Part shown: positions 44,582-53,820 of the stretch, piece after piece | Layout: every line of letters begins with the position of its first letter | Position numbering within the stretch: the first letter of the stretch is position 1 | Source: CAVUNY01 sp963843535 | GTDB taxonomy: Bacteria > Chloroflexota > Anaerolineae > Anaerolineales > Anaerolineaceae | Assembly: GCA_963843535.1 (NCBI GenBank) | Contig: CAWJKU010000003.1 | Location: 248,001 to 312,000, forward strand | DNA length: 64,000 nt | Reading direction: 5' to 3' | Translations under genes and position numbers: made by a program | The notes under the pieces: model-generated | The model's database searches: none | Seen by the model: the letters and a program-made list of their open reading frames with translations, nothing else | Told to the model about the DNA's origin: nothing

Positions 44582-44608
44582 GCGGGCGCGCCTGGCTGGC
44601 GCGCTCGC
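44582..44608. terminator. Strong GC hairpin between convergent genes
   Basis: GCGGGCGCGCC pairs with GGCGCGCTCGC (one G-U) around a five-base loop, in the gap between the small gene at 44311 and the convergent acpS. There is no clear T-run, so its role as terminator is likely but not certain. Confidence 0.5.
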
Positions 44609-44669
44609 ACCATTTAACCCGGACTTTCTCCATTCACCACGCCGCCCACAATTTGCCGGAAAAAATTCA

Positions 44670-45047
44670 TCACGCATCTACCGCAAACGCCACAGCCACA
44701 GCCACCGCGCAGGTACGCGTGTGGCTGATGCTGATCGACCAGGTCGTCAGGCCTTGTTTTTCTGCTTCAGCCTGGGCATTGGCATAAAGATGAAGCACCG
44801 GGTTGCCTTGCGCTCCCCGTTCTACCTCAATATTCTTCCAGCCCAAAACACCGATCCCCGTACCTAAAACCTTGGCTACCGCTTCTTTCACAGCAAACCG
44901 CCCGGCCAGGCTGGCATCGGAAAGCCCCGCTTGTTCCAGTTCGCGTTGGGTAAATACCCTTTCCAGAAAACGTTGGCGAATCTCTGGACGCAGCCCGCTT
45001 AATCGTTCTATTTCGACAAGATCAATCCCGGTCTTTAGAATGGCCAT
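44670..45047 (-). CDS. acpS: Holo-[acyl-carrier-protein] synthase
   Basis: 125 residues, the family length. Transfers 4'-phosphopantetheine from CoA to ACP for fatty acid synthesis. GIDLVEIERL with the magnesium-binding Asp, RFAVKEAVAKVLGTGI with the second acidic/Lys motif, and SISHTRTCAVAVAVA at the end are AcpS signatures. It directly follows the M16 peptidase pair (25 bases). Confidence 0.95.
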   Translation of the reverse strand: MAILKTGIDLVEIERLSGLRPEIRQRFLERVFTQRELEQAGLSDASLAGRFAVKEAVAKVLGTGIGVLGWKNIEVERGAQGNPVLHLYANAQAEAEKQGLTTWSISISHTRTCAVAVAVAFAVDA

Positions 45048-45072
45048 TTAGCAAAAACAAGGCAAACATTAT

Positions 45073-46365
45073 TTACGCTACCAATTCGGGTCCGGCGCTG
45101 GCAATGATCAAATTTTCAGTCCCCAGGTAGCGCCGCGCAATTTGCAGGATTTCATCCGGGGCGACTTTCTCGACTGCACCCGGGTAACGCTGGTAATAAT
45201 CAATTCCTAATTGAAACCTCTCCAGGTTGAGCAGCGCATTGGCCACGCCGTGATTTGATTCCAGAGATAATGGCAGGCGGCCGATGAAATTTGCTTTACT
45301 GTCGCTCAATTCCTCTTCCGTCACCGGTTCGGACGCAAACCGCTGCAGCTCCTTGCGGATTAAATCGACCGCGTACTGCAGATTAGCCGGGTTCACCCCG
45401 GCCGAGACCTCCCAGGATCCGGAAGTGATCCAGGAATTGAGGCTGGTGCTGGCGTAATAGGCCAGGCCGGCCTGTTCGCGAACCACGTCACCAATTCGCC
45501 CCATCATGCCAAATTGCCCGAGGATATTGTTTCCCAACGAAGCAGGCAGATAGTCTGGCGAACAACGTTCCGGACCCAGGGTTCCCATCACCAGGTCGGT
45601 CTGGCTCTTTCCGGCAATGGTGATGTGCTCGCGGTGCAGATGTTCGGGTGGATTTACTGTTGGAAGCTCCGGGGCTTCAATTTGAACCGGATTTTGCCAA
45701 TCACCCAGGCTGTTCTGGACCGCCTCCACCACCTGCTGCGCCCCTACTGCGCCAACCACAACGATGACCATACCGCGCGGTCCATACTGGCGCTGGTGGA
45801 AACCCACCAGGTCTTCTCGGGTGATAGATTGGATCGTCTCCAGGTGCCCGTCTTCCGGCCGCCCATAAGGGTGGTCAGGAAACAGAGCGGCGTCGAAGGC
45901 CATGGAAGATTGATCGCCAGTATCCTGAGCGCGCATTTGCAGCCCGGCAATGCTTTGCGCCCGCACCTTTTCAATGTGGTCGATTGGGAAAATCGGGATG
46001 CGCAGCGCATCCGACAGGGTTGAGAGCAGCATAGGCAGGTCTTCAACCAGCGCCTTTCCGCCAAAGCTGGTATTATGCACGCTGGCCCCAAAACCCAGGC
46101 TGGCACCCGCTGATTCCAGCGCGCCAAAGATCTCCTGGAAACTACTTTTCTGGGTTCCGCGGGTCAGCATCAGACCCGTAAAAAAAGCCAGGCCTAATTT
46201 ATCCAAAGGATCAAATAAACTTCCGGCTGATAGATAACCGCTGATCACCACCGATTGGCTGGAGAAATTGGACCGCGAAAGAACGATGATCCCGTTTGCA
46301 AGCTCTGTGCGGGTGATATCGTGCGGACCTGGCAGTGATTTCCATTTCACATCGTTTTTCGGCAT
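45073..46365 (-). CDS. M16-family peptidase-like protein lacking the zinc site
   Basis: 430 residues from ATG 46365, which overlaps the stop of the upstream gene (TAATG). Full M16 fold pattern (LANGIIVLSRSNFSSQSVVISGYLSAGSLFD...QYGPRGMVIVVVGAV...GLAYYASTSLNSW). The HxxEH zinc motif is replaced by GLAFFTGLMLTRGT, so it cannot be catalytic alone. In two-gene M16 systems one subunit is active and the partner is not; this is the inactive partner of the gene upstream. Intact, in contrast to its partner. Confidence 0.9.
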   Translation of the reverse strand: MPKNDVKWKSLPGPHDITRTELANGIIVLSRSNFSSQSVVISGYLSAGSLFDPLDKLGLAFFTGLMLTRGTQKSSFQEIFGALESAGASLGFGASVHNTSFGGKALVEDLPMLLSTLSDALRIPIFPIDHIEKVRAQSIAGLQMRAQDTGDQSSMAFDAALFPDHPYGRPEDGHLETIQSITREDLVGFHQRQYGPRGMVIVVVGAVGAQQVVEAVQNSLGDWQNPVQIEAPELPTVNPPEHLHREHITIAGKSQTDLVMGTLGPERCSPDYLPASLGNNILGQFGMMGRIGDVVREQAGLAYYASTSLNSWITSGSWEVSAGVNPANLQYAVDLIRKELQRFASEPVTEEELSDSKANFIGRLPLSLESNHGVANALLNLERFQLGIDYYQRYPGAVEKVAPDEILQIARRYLGTENLIIASAGPELVA

Positions 46366-47665
46366 TATGCTTCGTCCTCTCCCCCGTTGCCGGTTGGTAG
46401 ATAGAACCCCACCACCCGGTTCGCGGGCGTGAGGTATTTTTGTGCGGCTTGCTGTACATCCCCTGGCGTTATCTTCTCCAATTCCGCCACGTAGTTCACA
46501 AACCAATCGTAATTGGCGAACATATCTGCATACCCCAACCAGAACGCCTGGTTGGTGATATTCTCGCTGCCATATGTAAAAAGGGCGCGGGCCTGCTTCA
46601 CAGCCCTGGCGATCTCATCCGGTGAAACCACCTGTTCTTGCAGGCGGCATATCTCGTCATCCAACACGGCAAGCGCCTCTTCTGCCTTTCGCTGCGGATG
46701 GATGATCATGGTGATATTGTAGAGGTAAGGATCGATGGTTGCCTGTAAGCCGCCGTTCAAACTGACTGCCAGTTCGCGTTCTACCAGCGCCCGGTAAAGG
46801 CGGCTGGTCTTGTTGGAGATCCCACCCCCGCCAAACATATTTAAGGCTGGTGGGTCCGGTTAGCAGGGAATCGACCACGGTCAGCGCCATAAAATCTGCC
46901 GCCGCTGAAGCCGGGCAGCGGTATGCCAGCTGCACGAACGTGGTCTGTCCTGGACCTTCTACCACCTGGCGGCGCTCACTGACGAAGGCGGTTTCTACTT
47001 CAAGCGCCCCATTAGCCGGCTGACCTGCCGGAATTCCCCCATACAGCTCCTTGAGACGCTCCAGCATAGGCTGCGGTCTCGAAATCTCCCGCGACCGCCA
47101 CCAGGGCATTATTCGGAGCGTAATATTTGCGATAATGCGCGACCAGATCATCGCGTTGGATGCGGTGCAGGTCTTCTTTCTCACCGATCACCTCATAGCG
47201 GTAGGCATGCCGGTCAAAACCGGCCTTTTGCACCGCCTCACCCAGACGAAACAATGGGTCATTCTCACTGCTCTCTCGTTCAGAAATGATCACGGTCCGT
47301 TCTGAATCAACTTCTTTTGTGTCATAAACACTATTGACCATGCGGTCAGCTTCCAGCCGGAGAGCCAGATCAATTTTATCCGCAGGCAGGGTCTCGAAAT
47401 ATGCCGTCCAATCCAGGTAGGTCATCGCATTCCAATACCCACCCTCCCTGGATATGGCTTTATCCAACACAGAAGCGGGAAAAGTTGGGGTTCCTTTAAA
47501 CTGCATATGTTCAACCCAGTGAGAAACGCCGGTTAAACCAGGCACTTCATTGCGAGAACCAACCCTGTACCAGATCCAATGACTGATGATCGGGGCAGTA
47601 TGGATTTCCTTCAGGTGAACTGTGAGGCCGTTGGGGAGAACAGTCCTGGTCACATCTTTGTGCAT
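46365..47665 (-). CDS. M16-family zinc peptidase, two frameshifts
   Basis: Active-subunit type: RTVLPNGLTVHLKEIHTAPI, SHWVEHMQFKGT (HxxEH) and the downstream Glu in SERTVIISERESSEND. Frame changes: near 47067 an extra base (restores FETAAMLERLKELYGGIPAG) and near 46838-46841 an extra base (restores SLKMFGGGGISNKTSRLYRALVE). The joined protein is about 432 residues and ends in TAATG with the inactive partner. Together they would form a heterodimer that degrades peptides in its chamber. No signal peptide seen. The shifts look like sequence errors because each repair is perfect. Confidence 0.9.
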
Positions 47666-47828
47666 TAAACCTCTTTACAATTTGATCATAATATTCGGAT
47701 TATTCATCTCTAATTCATAAAAATGGATATAATTGAAGCAATTGTGATCTTATCTATCACTGCGATGGTTCAGTTAACATTCTATCATTTTTTATAATTA
47801 GCATGATCAGAGGAGACATGGTGGTTGT

Positions 47829-49202
47829 ATGAATACTCAGGCAAAATACATGGTAGCGGTCATTGGAGCCGGACCGGCGGGTCTATTTGCTGCGAGAGAA
47901 TTGGCCAACCAAAACGTTCATGTGACCCTGATTAACCGCGACCTCAAACCAGGTGGACTGGCAGAATATGGAATTTATCCCGCCAAGCACCGCATGAAAG
48001 ATGGTCTGCGCGCACAATTCCGGCAGATCTTAAGCACGGATGAAATAGACTATTACGGCAATCTGACTGTCGGGGAAAGCGGCGATATTAAATTGGCCGA
48101 ATTGAGAATGTTAGGTTACCAGGCCGTTCTGGTTACTACTGGCGCCCAAGGGACAAAATGGCTCGGACTTCCCGGGGAAAATATGTCGGGAGTCTACCAC
48201 GCCAAAGACCTGGTGTACCATTACAACCGGCTGCCGCCCTACTCTCAAAAACAATTCCTCATCGGGCGCCGGGTTGCGATCATCGGTGCAGGCAATGTCA
48301 TGCTGGATATTGCCCGTTTTTTGGCCACCCTCCCCCAGGTAGAAGAAATTGTGGCGGTAGTTCGCCGCGGCCCAGCGGAAATTAAATTCGCTCGCGTCGA
48401 GCTGGATTATGTGGCTCGCCTGGTGGATGAGCAAGATCTTCTGGCAGAAATAGAGCGCGTGACCCCCATCATGAAAACGATCGGTCAGGATCCACAAACC
48501 TTCTTGAGCCTGGTCGATGCCGCCCGGAACAAAGCAGCAGAAAACGATTCACAGGCGAAATTAAAATTTCAATTCTTGATGTCTCCCTTACGTTTACTTG
48601 GCCATGAAAACGGTCGGATCGCCGAACTGGAAGCTGAAGAAAACACGCTCATCTTAGATGGTCAGGGTGAGGTCAAAGCACGCAGCCTGGGCAGTAAGAA
48701 AATATTACCCTTCGATACCGTAATTTTTGCGATTGGCGACCGGGTGGATGGCCAATTTGGAATCCCGGTTATCGGTTCTGAATATTCAAAAAATCCGCAT
48801 CCCAAATATCCTATAGACGGGAATTCTTATGAAGCTTTCGATCCAGATACGGACTGTCCCCTGGAGGGAATATTCGTCGCCGGCTGGTCGCGGCAGGCTA
48901 GCAGTGGATTAGTCGGTGTGGCTCGTCGCGATGGGATGATGGGGGCCAAGGCAATCTTACAGTACCTGCAGACACTCTCCCCGCTTGACCGGCTGCCGCT
49001 TAAAGCGATCGAACAACGCCTCACTCTGTTGCCCAATCCTGTTTTTACCAAACAAGATTTAGCTCAACTTGAAATGATAGAACACCAGCGTGCTGAACGC
49101 CTCGGTTTGGAAGAATTTAAATTTTGTTCCAATCAGGAAATGCTGGAAGCGGTGGGTTTGGAGGCGGAACCTTTGTCTGGTAAAAGTTCTTCTTTCGGGT
49201 GA
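47829..49202 (+). CDS. FAD/NAD(P)-dependent oxidoreductase, ferredoxin-NADP reductase (FprA) type
   Basis: 457 residues. FAD site VAVIGAGPAGLFAARELA at about 9-26, GGLAEYGIYPAKHRMK, NAD(P) site RRVAIIGAGNVMLDIARFL near 150, and GIFVAGWSRQASSGLVGVARRDG near the end, the order seen in adrenodoxin-reductase/FprA-like enzymes. It probably passes electrons between NADPH and a ferredoxin-like partner. The ribosome site GAGGAG is better placed for a four-codon mini-frame at 47818 that ends in ATGA with this start. Its last 70 bases overlap the convergent gene. Confidence 0.85.
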   Translation: MNTQAKYMVAVIGAGPAGLFAARELANQNVHVTLINRDLKPGGLAEYGIYPAKHRMKDGLRAQFRQILSTDEIDYYGNLTVGESGDIKLAELRMLGYQAVLVTTGAQGTKWLGLPGENMSGVYHAKDLVYHYNRLPPYSQKQFLIGRRVAIIGAGNVMLDIARFLATLPQVEEIVAVVRRGPAEIKFARVELDYVARLVDEQDLLAEIERVTPIMKTIGQDPQTFLSLVDAARNKAAENDSQAKLKFQFLMSPLRLLGHENGRIAELEAEENTLILDGQGEVKARSLGSKKILPFDTVIFAIGDRVDGQFGIPVIGSEYSKNPHPKYPIDGNSYEAFDPDTDCPLEGIFVAGWSRQASSGLVGVARRDGMMGAKAILQYLQTLSPLDRLPLKAIEQRLTLLPNPVFTKQDLAQLEMIEHQRAERLGLEEFKFCSNQEMLEAVGLEAEPLSGKSSSFG

Positions 49203-49666
49203 GTCGGGCCGAATGGGATCATCAATATAAAACCGACCGCCATCAAGACTTCTCCTAATTCAACGCCGAACTGCTGCCACATCCCAAAATAAGGGACAAT
49301 TGGGTAAATATGGCTGCCAAAGCCAAATACGTCTGCCATTCCGGCGAACCCGGCAACGACGTAACCCGTCGCCACCATGCGCTGGCCAATATCAGCCGCA
49401 ATACTGATTTGCTGATCTTTCCATAAAGCCATCAGGCTTATGAAACCACCGATGGCGATGAAGGCTAATCCTACGACAAACACCGCGATCTGGACAAACC
49501 CGATGACCGGACTGATATCCAGCCCAAACACATCCGGCCTCGCCCCGATCAAGAAAATTAGAAATCCCACCAGGGTTAGAAGCAATCCAGTACGAATCCT
49601 GCGCATTGGATAGCGAATAGGGAGTGTGGGCGTCACACTTGCTGCGGTGCGGTTAATTGTGGCCAT
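49133..49666 (-). CDS. Four-helix membrane protein, unknown function
   Basis: 177 residues. Membrane segments near 26-42, 52-80, 98-116 and 138-156 (LLLTLVGFLIFLIG; VIGFVQIAVFVVGLAFIAIGGFISLMALW; VVAGFAGMADVFGFG; GVELGEVLMAVGFILMIPFG). Soluble tails at both ends. The last 23 codons lie opposite the end of the oxidoreductase gene, an unusually long tail-to-tail overlap. No family recognised. Confidence 0.75.
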   Translation of the reverse strand: MATINRTAASVTPTLPIRYPMRRIRTGLLLTLVGFLIFLIGARPDVFGLDISPVIGFVQIAVFVVGLAFIAIGGFISLMALWKDQQISIAADIGQRMVATGYVVAGFAGMADVFGFGSHIYPIVPYFGMWQQFGVELGEVLMAVGFILMIPFGPTHPKEELLPDKGSASKPTASSIS

Positions 49667-49685
49667 TTTTGAATCTAATTATATG

Positions 49686-50780
49686 TCACGGTAAGGATCT
49701 TTCCAAGATTCGCCGCCAGTTGCCGTGAAGGATGGCAGAAACATCTACATCCGAATAACCGCGCTGTCGCAGAACAGGTTCGAGCCTGGGCAGGTCCGCA
49801 ATCGTGTCAATTTCCAGCGGGACAGCGGGCCAGCCAAAGCCCCCGTCAAAATCTGTACCGATGGCAACATGCTCTGCGCTTCCGGTCACTTGGCAGATGT
49901 GATCGATATGGGCAGCCAGGGTTTCCAGGGTAACCAATTGACGGCTGTCCGTTTCAGACCATCCGGGAAGCAAAAACTTGTTGAACGGGAGCACACCGAT
50001 GACACCACCTCGCTCAGCCAGACGGCGGATGGCAGTATCGGAGAGATGGCGTTCACCTGGAAAACCTTTTAACAGCGCTCTGGCATTTGCATGGCTTGCA
50101 ATCACCGTGCCAGAATAAGAATCCAGCGCCTGTAAAGCGGACTGCTCATTCATATGGGACAGATCCAGAATATACCCCAGGTCTGCCATCACTTCTAATA
50201 GTTCATACCCTTCGCGGGTGAAGCTCCCGGGTTCATACATCCCACCGCAGAAACGCGTCCCCGCCCATACTGGCCCGACCGCTCGCAAGCCCATTTGCCA
50301 GAATTCTTCCAATTCTTCGGGGTGGCGAATACCCTCGGCGCCTTCCATCGATATGAAAATACCAATCTTGTGCGTTCTATTTGGAAATTCAGCGCTCGAT
50401 TCTTCCCACGGTGCCAATATCTCAGCCAGCTCTTGCCGGGTTTGCACCAGGCCAAACTGGTTGGGATGCTCATCACATAAACGCCGGTAGAAATCAATCT
50501 GATCGCGGTACAATCCGGCTGCTTCCTGCGGAGATTGATACACCTGTGCTTCCCAGGTCCCACTTTGAAACCGGCGAGGGGTGAGGAACAGGGTGCCAAA
50601 TATTAGTGCCACCTGCCCGGTCTGGTAATCCGGCCAACCCAGCAGGGCATTCCCCGCCCTCTCCGGAGTAGAGGTATCCGCTTCTAAGCGCCGGGTTTCC
50701 GCTGCAGAGCGTAAATAATCGCGCTTAAAAGAAAGGGCATTATACGCAATATCTTCATGAGCATCGATAATATATGTCAT
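49686..50780 (-). CDS. Membrane dipeptidase family (M19) metallopeptidase
   Basis: 364 residues. DAHEDIAYNAL replaces the usual DGHND metal-binding start, but the His and Asp are in place. Bridging Glu in FISMEGAEGI, then LDLSHMNEQSAL, IASHANARALLKG, and GTDFDGGFGWPAVP: all metal ligands of renal-dipeptidase-like enzymes are there. Probably cleaves dipeptides, including D-containing ones. No signal peptide, so cytoplasmic despite the family name. The ATG is overlapped by the terminator of the upstream S1 gene. Confidence 0.9.
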   Translation of the reverse strand: MTYIIDAHEDIAYNALSFKRDYLRSAAETRRLEADTSTPERAGNALLGWPDYQTGQVALIFGTLFLTPRRFQSGTWEAQVYQSPQEAAGLYRDQIDFYRRLCDEHPNQFGLVQTRQELAEILAPWEESSAEFPNRTHKIGIFISMEGAEGIRHPEELEEFWQMGLRAVGPVWAGTRFCGGMYEPGSFTREGYELLEVMADLGYILDLSHMNEQSALQALDSYSGTVIASHANARALLKGFPGERHLSDTAIRRLAERGGVIGVLPFNKFLLPGWSETDSRQLVTLETLAAHIDHICQVTGSAEHVAIGTDFDGGFGWPAVPLEIDTIADLPRLEPVLRQRGYSDVDVSAILHGNWRRILERSLP

Positions 50781-50785
50781 ATTTC

Positions 50786-50815
50786 AAAAAAAAGCGCACC
50801 GGTAAGCGGTGCGCT
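50786..50815 (-). terminator. Terminator after the S1-domain gene
   Basis: AGCGCACCG/CGGTGCGCT with a five-base loop, followed on the minus strand by eight T. Confidence 0.9.
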
Positions 50816-50857
50816 GATTTCAGTCTTTTTTCTCACCGTCTGCCAGCAGGATTCTGG

Positions 50858-52177
50858 CTATTCTTCTTCTGCACCAGTATCCGGCTTTTCCTCAGGCTCT
50901 TCTTGAGAAACCTGGGGTTCAACAGGCTTTTGTTCTGCTTCAGGAACAGGTACTTCCTCCTGCTCAACTTCATGCTCCCCAATTTCTTCAGTTTCGAGCA
51001 GTGTCTGCCAGTCCATATCTGCATAGGCCATCGATTCAACCCGGCGCAGGCTCAGACCAATCCGGTGATTATCAGGATCAATCTTGATCACCCGCAGCGT
51101 CACCACATCCCCTTCGTGCAGCACCTCTTTGGGATGATCGATGCGCTTTTCGCTAATTTCAGAGATATGGATCAAGCCTTCAATTTCGCCTTCCAGACGG
51201 GCAAAGGCGCCAAATTTCGTCAGACGAGTAATTTTTCCTTCGACCAGCTGACCAACCTGGTACTGGGAAACTTCCTTCGCCCATGGGTCGGATAGCAGCT
51301 GGCGAATGGATAGGCCGATGCGTTTCTTATCTTTATCAATACTGATAACTTTTACTTTTACTTCCTGTCCAACCTTGAGCACCTCACCCGGATGGCTGAT
51401 TCTCTCCCAGGAGATTTCAGACAGGTGAACTAAGCCGTCCGCACCGCTGATATTAACGAATGCGCCAAAATCCGCCAGGCTGGTCACACGCCCGGTTCGA
51501 ATCTCGCCTTCCTTCAATTCATCAATCACCCGTTCTTTGAGACTTTCACGAGTCTCAGTGCTGGCAGCGCGCTCGGAGAGGATCAGCCGCCGGCGTTCGC
51601 GATCGACCTCAATCACACACACATCAATTTCCTGGCCGATCATCTTACTCCACTTGGTTTCTGGAGTATCGCCCTGCAAATTCGCCCGGCGTGAAAGACT
51701 GATCTGAGAAGCAGGTACAAAACCGCGCAGACCACCCACAGGGACGATTAAACCGCCCTTGTTGTATCCAATAATGTTGCTGTGAATGGTTTCATTGTTG
51801 TCCAGCAGGCTTTCGGTATCTTGCCAGCTGACTTCTTCACGGGCGCGTGTATAGGACAACACCAGATTCCCATTCTGATCCTCTGGATTCAGCACAAACA
51901 CCGGGATTTCTTGCCCGATCGCCAGAGCTTCCAGTTCATCTGGAGGAATCTGCTCATATTCTTTACCGGAAATGACCCCTTCCGATTTCGTACCAATCGA
52001 AACCAGAATCTGACCAGGGGTTTTACTGGCTACCATCCCAGTGCGGATTTCACCTTGTTTGGGGAAATCTATCCCAAGTCCTTCCTGGGCTAACAAGGAG
52101 GCCATGTTATTGTTGTTGTTTTCCGTATTATTCTCGGGCGTAACCCCCTGCTCGCTATGAGCTTCGTTCTGGTCCAT
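50858..52177 (-). CDS. rpsA: Four-S1-domain RNA-binding protein (ribosomal bS1-like)
   Basis: 439 residues. Four S1 domains at about 35-110, 125-195, 215-285 and 300-370 (last two: GRVTSLADFGAFVNISGADGLVHLSEISWERI and GKITRLTKFGAFARLEGEIEGLIHISEISEKRI). The first two are more divergent, as in ribosomal S1. An Asn-rich start and a long acidic tail (EEVPVPEAEQKPVEPQ...). It probably aids mRNA binding at the ribosome. Shorter than the six-domain proteobacterial S1 but like that of several other phyla. Lies alone with its own terminator. Confidence 0.85.
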   Translation of the reverse strand: MDQNEAHSEQGVTPENNTENNNNNMASLLAQEGLGIDFPKQGEIRTGMVASKTPGQILVSIGTKSEGVISGKEYEQIPPDELEALAIGQEIPVFVLNPEDQNGNLVLSYTRAREEVSWQDTESLLDNNETIHSNIIGYNKGGLIVPVGGLRGFVPASQISLSRRANLQGDTPETKWSKMIGQEIDVCVIEVDRERRRLILSERAASTETRESLKERVIDELKEGEIRTGRVTSLADFGAFVNISGADGLVHLSEISWERISHPGEVLKVGQEVKVKVISIDKDKKRIGLSIRQLLSDPWAKEVSQYQVGQLVEGKITRLTKFGAFARLEGEIEGLIHISEISEKRIDHPKEVLHEGDVVTLRVIKIDPDNHRIGLSLRRVESMAYADMDWQTLLETEEIGEHEVEQEEVPVPEAEQKPVEPQVSQEEPEEKPDTGAEEE

Positions 52178-52467
52178 ACGATTTTGTACTCCGATGCGTC
52201 AAGTATAGAGGTCCATTATAAAGGCGCTAACCTATCTTGGCAACCCTCTCTGTTGCCAGGACTGGACCTACGAGATGGCAATTATACCCTATTTTCAAAG
52301 TATTTTCTGTGAGGAATGTGTTTTGTCAAGTCTAATATCAAGGTAATTTACCCTGAAGATAAAAGTTAAATTTTTTGATAGATAAAGACCTGCCTGGCAA
52401 ATTAAATAACGGGGATTCCGACTGTCCTTGCCTTTCGGAATCCCCGTTATTACATTTTTATTCAGGC
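52178..52467. other. Intergenic region between secA end and S1 gene
   Basis: About 290 bases: the leader of the S1 gene on the right part of the minus strand's upstream side, an AT-rich middle and the secA terminator. No gene seen. Confidence 0.5.
52407..52449 (-). terminator. Long hairpin after secA
   Basis: TAACGGGGATTCCG (52407-52420) pairs with CGGAATCCCCGTTA (52436-52449), 14 perfect pairs, followed on the minus strand by TTTAATTTG. Confidence 0.75.
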
Positions 52468-53820
52468 TTAATGCCGTTTTCTTTTTTTCTTCCGTTCATC
52501 GTTTTGAACAGGCTGCTGAGCAACGGCAGCGGGCGGCGTGGGAAGTTGCCGTCCTGCCGGAGCCGGAGCCTGCTGTTCTGCTTCTTTTTCAGGCGCTTCA
52601 TTCCGCTCAGCGTTCGCATCCGCGCCACGTCTTGGCTGCATGGTGAACATGCGCCCAATCACCGCGGAGCGAATATCCGCCAGCAGTTCTCTAAACAACT
52701 CTGACGCCTGGCCTTTGTACTGCACCAATGGATCCCTTTGTGCGTATGCCTCCATGCCAATCGAGACCCGCAAACCTTCGACTTTGGTCAGGTATTCCAC
52801 CCATTGGTCGGAAATCGCCGATAACAATAAAGATCGGTAAATCTCATTTTGCATATGTTTTCCGATGACCGCGCGGATTTCTTGCGTATCTTCGGGTCCA
52901 ATCTCGTTCAGGGGAAGGTTGCGAATCTCTTCAAAGTGTTCCGGTTGGATTGCATTCGCGATTTTATCCTGGACGTTGGCATCGATCTGTGCCAGAGACA
53001 GGTTTCCTGCGGTCAAGCGCATAAGTTCGAGTTTACCCCAGGCCTGTTCCAATCGCTCGCGAGCCTCGATCAGGTGCTCTTCAACGTCTTCCGTCACTTG
53101 CTGCGGCGACTCAGCCTCAAGCAGCCTGGCTGCCAGATAGGCATAATTCAGCCGGTCATAGCGGCGCCAGGCCTGACGATGGGTTCGCCGGTCAAAGGAG
53201 AGCCTCGCTCCGGCTCCCATCAAACGCAGCAGTGAAAGCAGGTTCCGATCCTCTACGGCGTCCTTTTTCAACCTGTCCAGCACAGGATCGATATCATGCG
53301 CAATTTGGCCCTGGTCGCCAAGGTAGCGATCGAAACGCTTATTGAGGATCATTTCCGCTGCCTGGTAGATTTGCTCAGCCGCATCCTGCCATCCCAAGGG
53401 CGCCAGGTTGGCCAGGCGTAATCCCAGGCTTTCTTCCAGGCGGCGCTCGATCGCCCCTAAAAGACGGTTCACGTTCATCGTCTGCAGCGCTTCTTCAATC
53501 TGCTGGCGTAAATTGGCCTGAACATCATCTCCGCCTTCTGGTAAACGGCGGAACAAGTCTCCACCCAGGCGCAAGGGCAGCCGCACCAGCGCCGCGAGTT
53601 CATCAATCATTTCCTGCGGGCGGCGAATAACAGCCTCTCCTTCTTCACTATCGCCAGCCGTTTCAAAAAAGTTCTCCAGGATTTCAAACCGTTCCTGTTT
53701 CTGCTGCTCGAGGTTTTCCCCAGTTTTATCCAACAGCCCGCGCACCCAGCGCATCACATGCTCTTTTTCTGCCACTAAGGCCCTTTCTGCCACACCCAGC
53801 AGGGCTCCGCGCAGCCTCAT
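52468..53820 (-). CDS. secA: C-terminal part of SecA as separate open frame
   Basis: 450 residues. The middle and end contain the helical scaffold end of SecA (YRSLLLSAISDQWVEYLTKVEGLRVSIGMEAYAQRDPLVQYKGQASELFRELLADIRSAV). Before that lie about 300 helical residues not found in short SecA proteins. The tail is Pro/Ala-rich with a basic end (ERKKKRKRH) and no zinc motif. The ATG overlaps the stop of the N-terminal frame (ATGA), and a TAA lies just before this ATG in its own frame. Either SecA is split and coupled, or one A is missing from the AAA run there, which would fuse both into a protein of about 1365 residues. Confidence 0.8.
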   Translation of the reverse strand: MRLRGALLGVAERALVAEKEHVMRWVRGLLDKTGENLEQQKQERFEILENFFETAGDSEEGEAVIRRPQEMIDELAALVRLPLRLGGDLFRRLPEGGDDVQANLRQQIEEALQTMNVNRLLGAIERRLEESLGLRLANLAPLGWQDAAEQIYQAAEMILNKRFDRYLGDQGQIAHDIDPVLDRLKKDAVEDRNLLSLLRLMGAGARLSFDRRTHRQAWRRYDRLNYAYLAARLLEAESPQQVTEDVEEHLIEARERLEQAWGKLELMRLTAGNLSLAQIDANVQDKIANAIQPEHFEEIRNLPLNEIGPEDTQEIRAVIGKHMQNEIYRSLLLSAISDQWVEYLTKVEGLRVSIGMEAYAQRDPLVQYKGQASELFRELLADIRSAVIGRMFTMQPRRGADANAERNEAPEKEAEQQAPAPAGRQLPTPPAAVAQQPVQNDERKKKRKRH

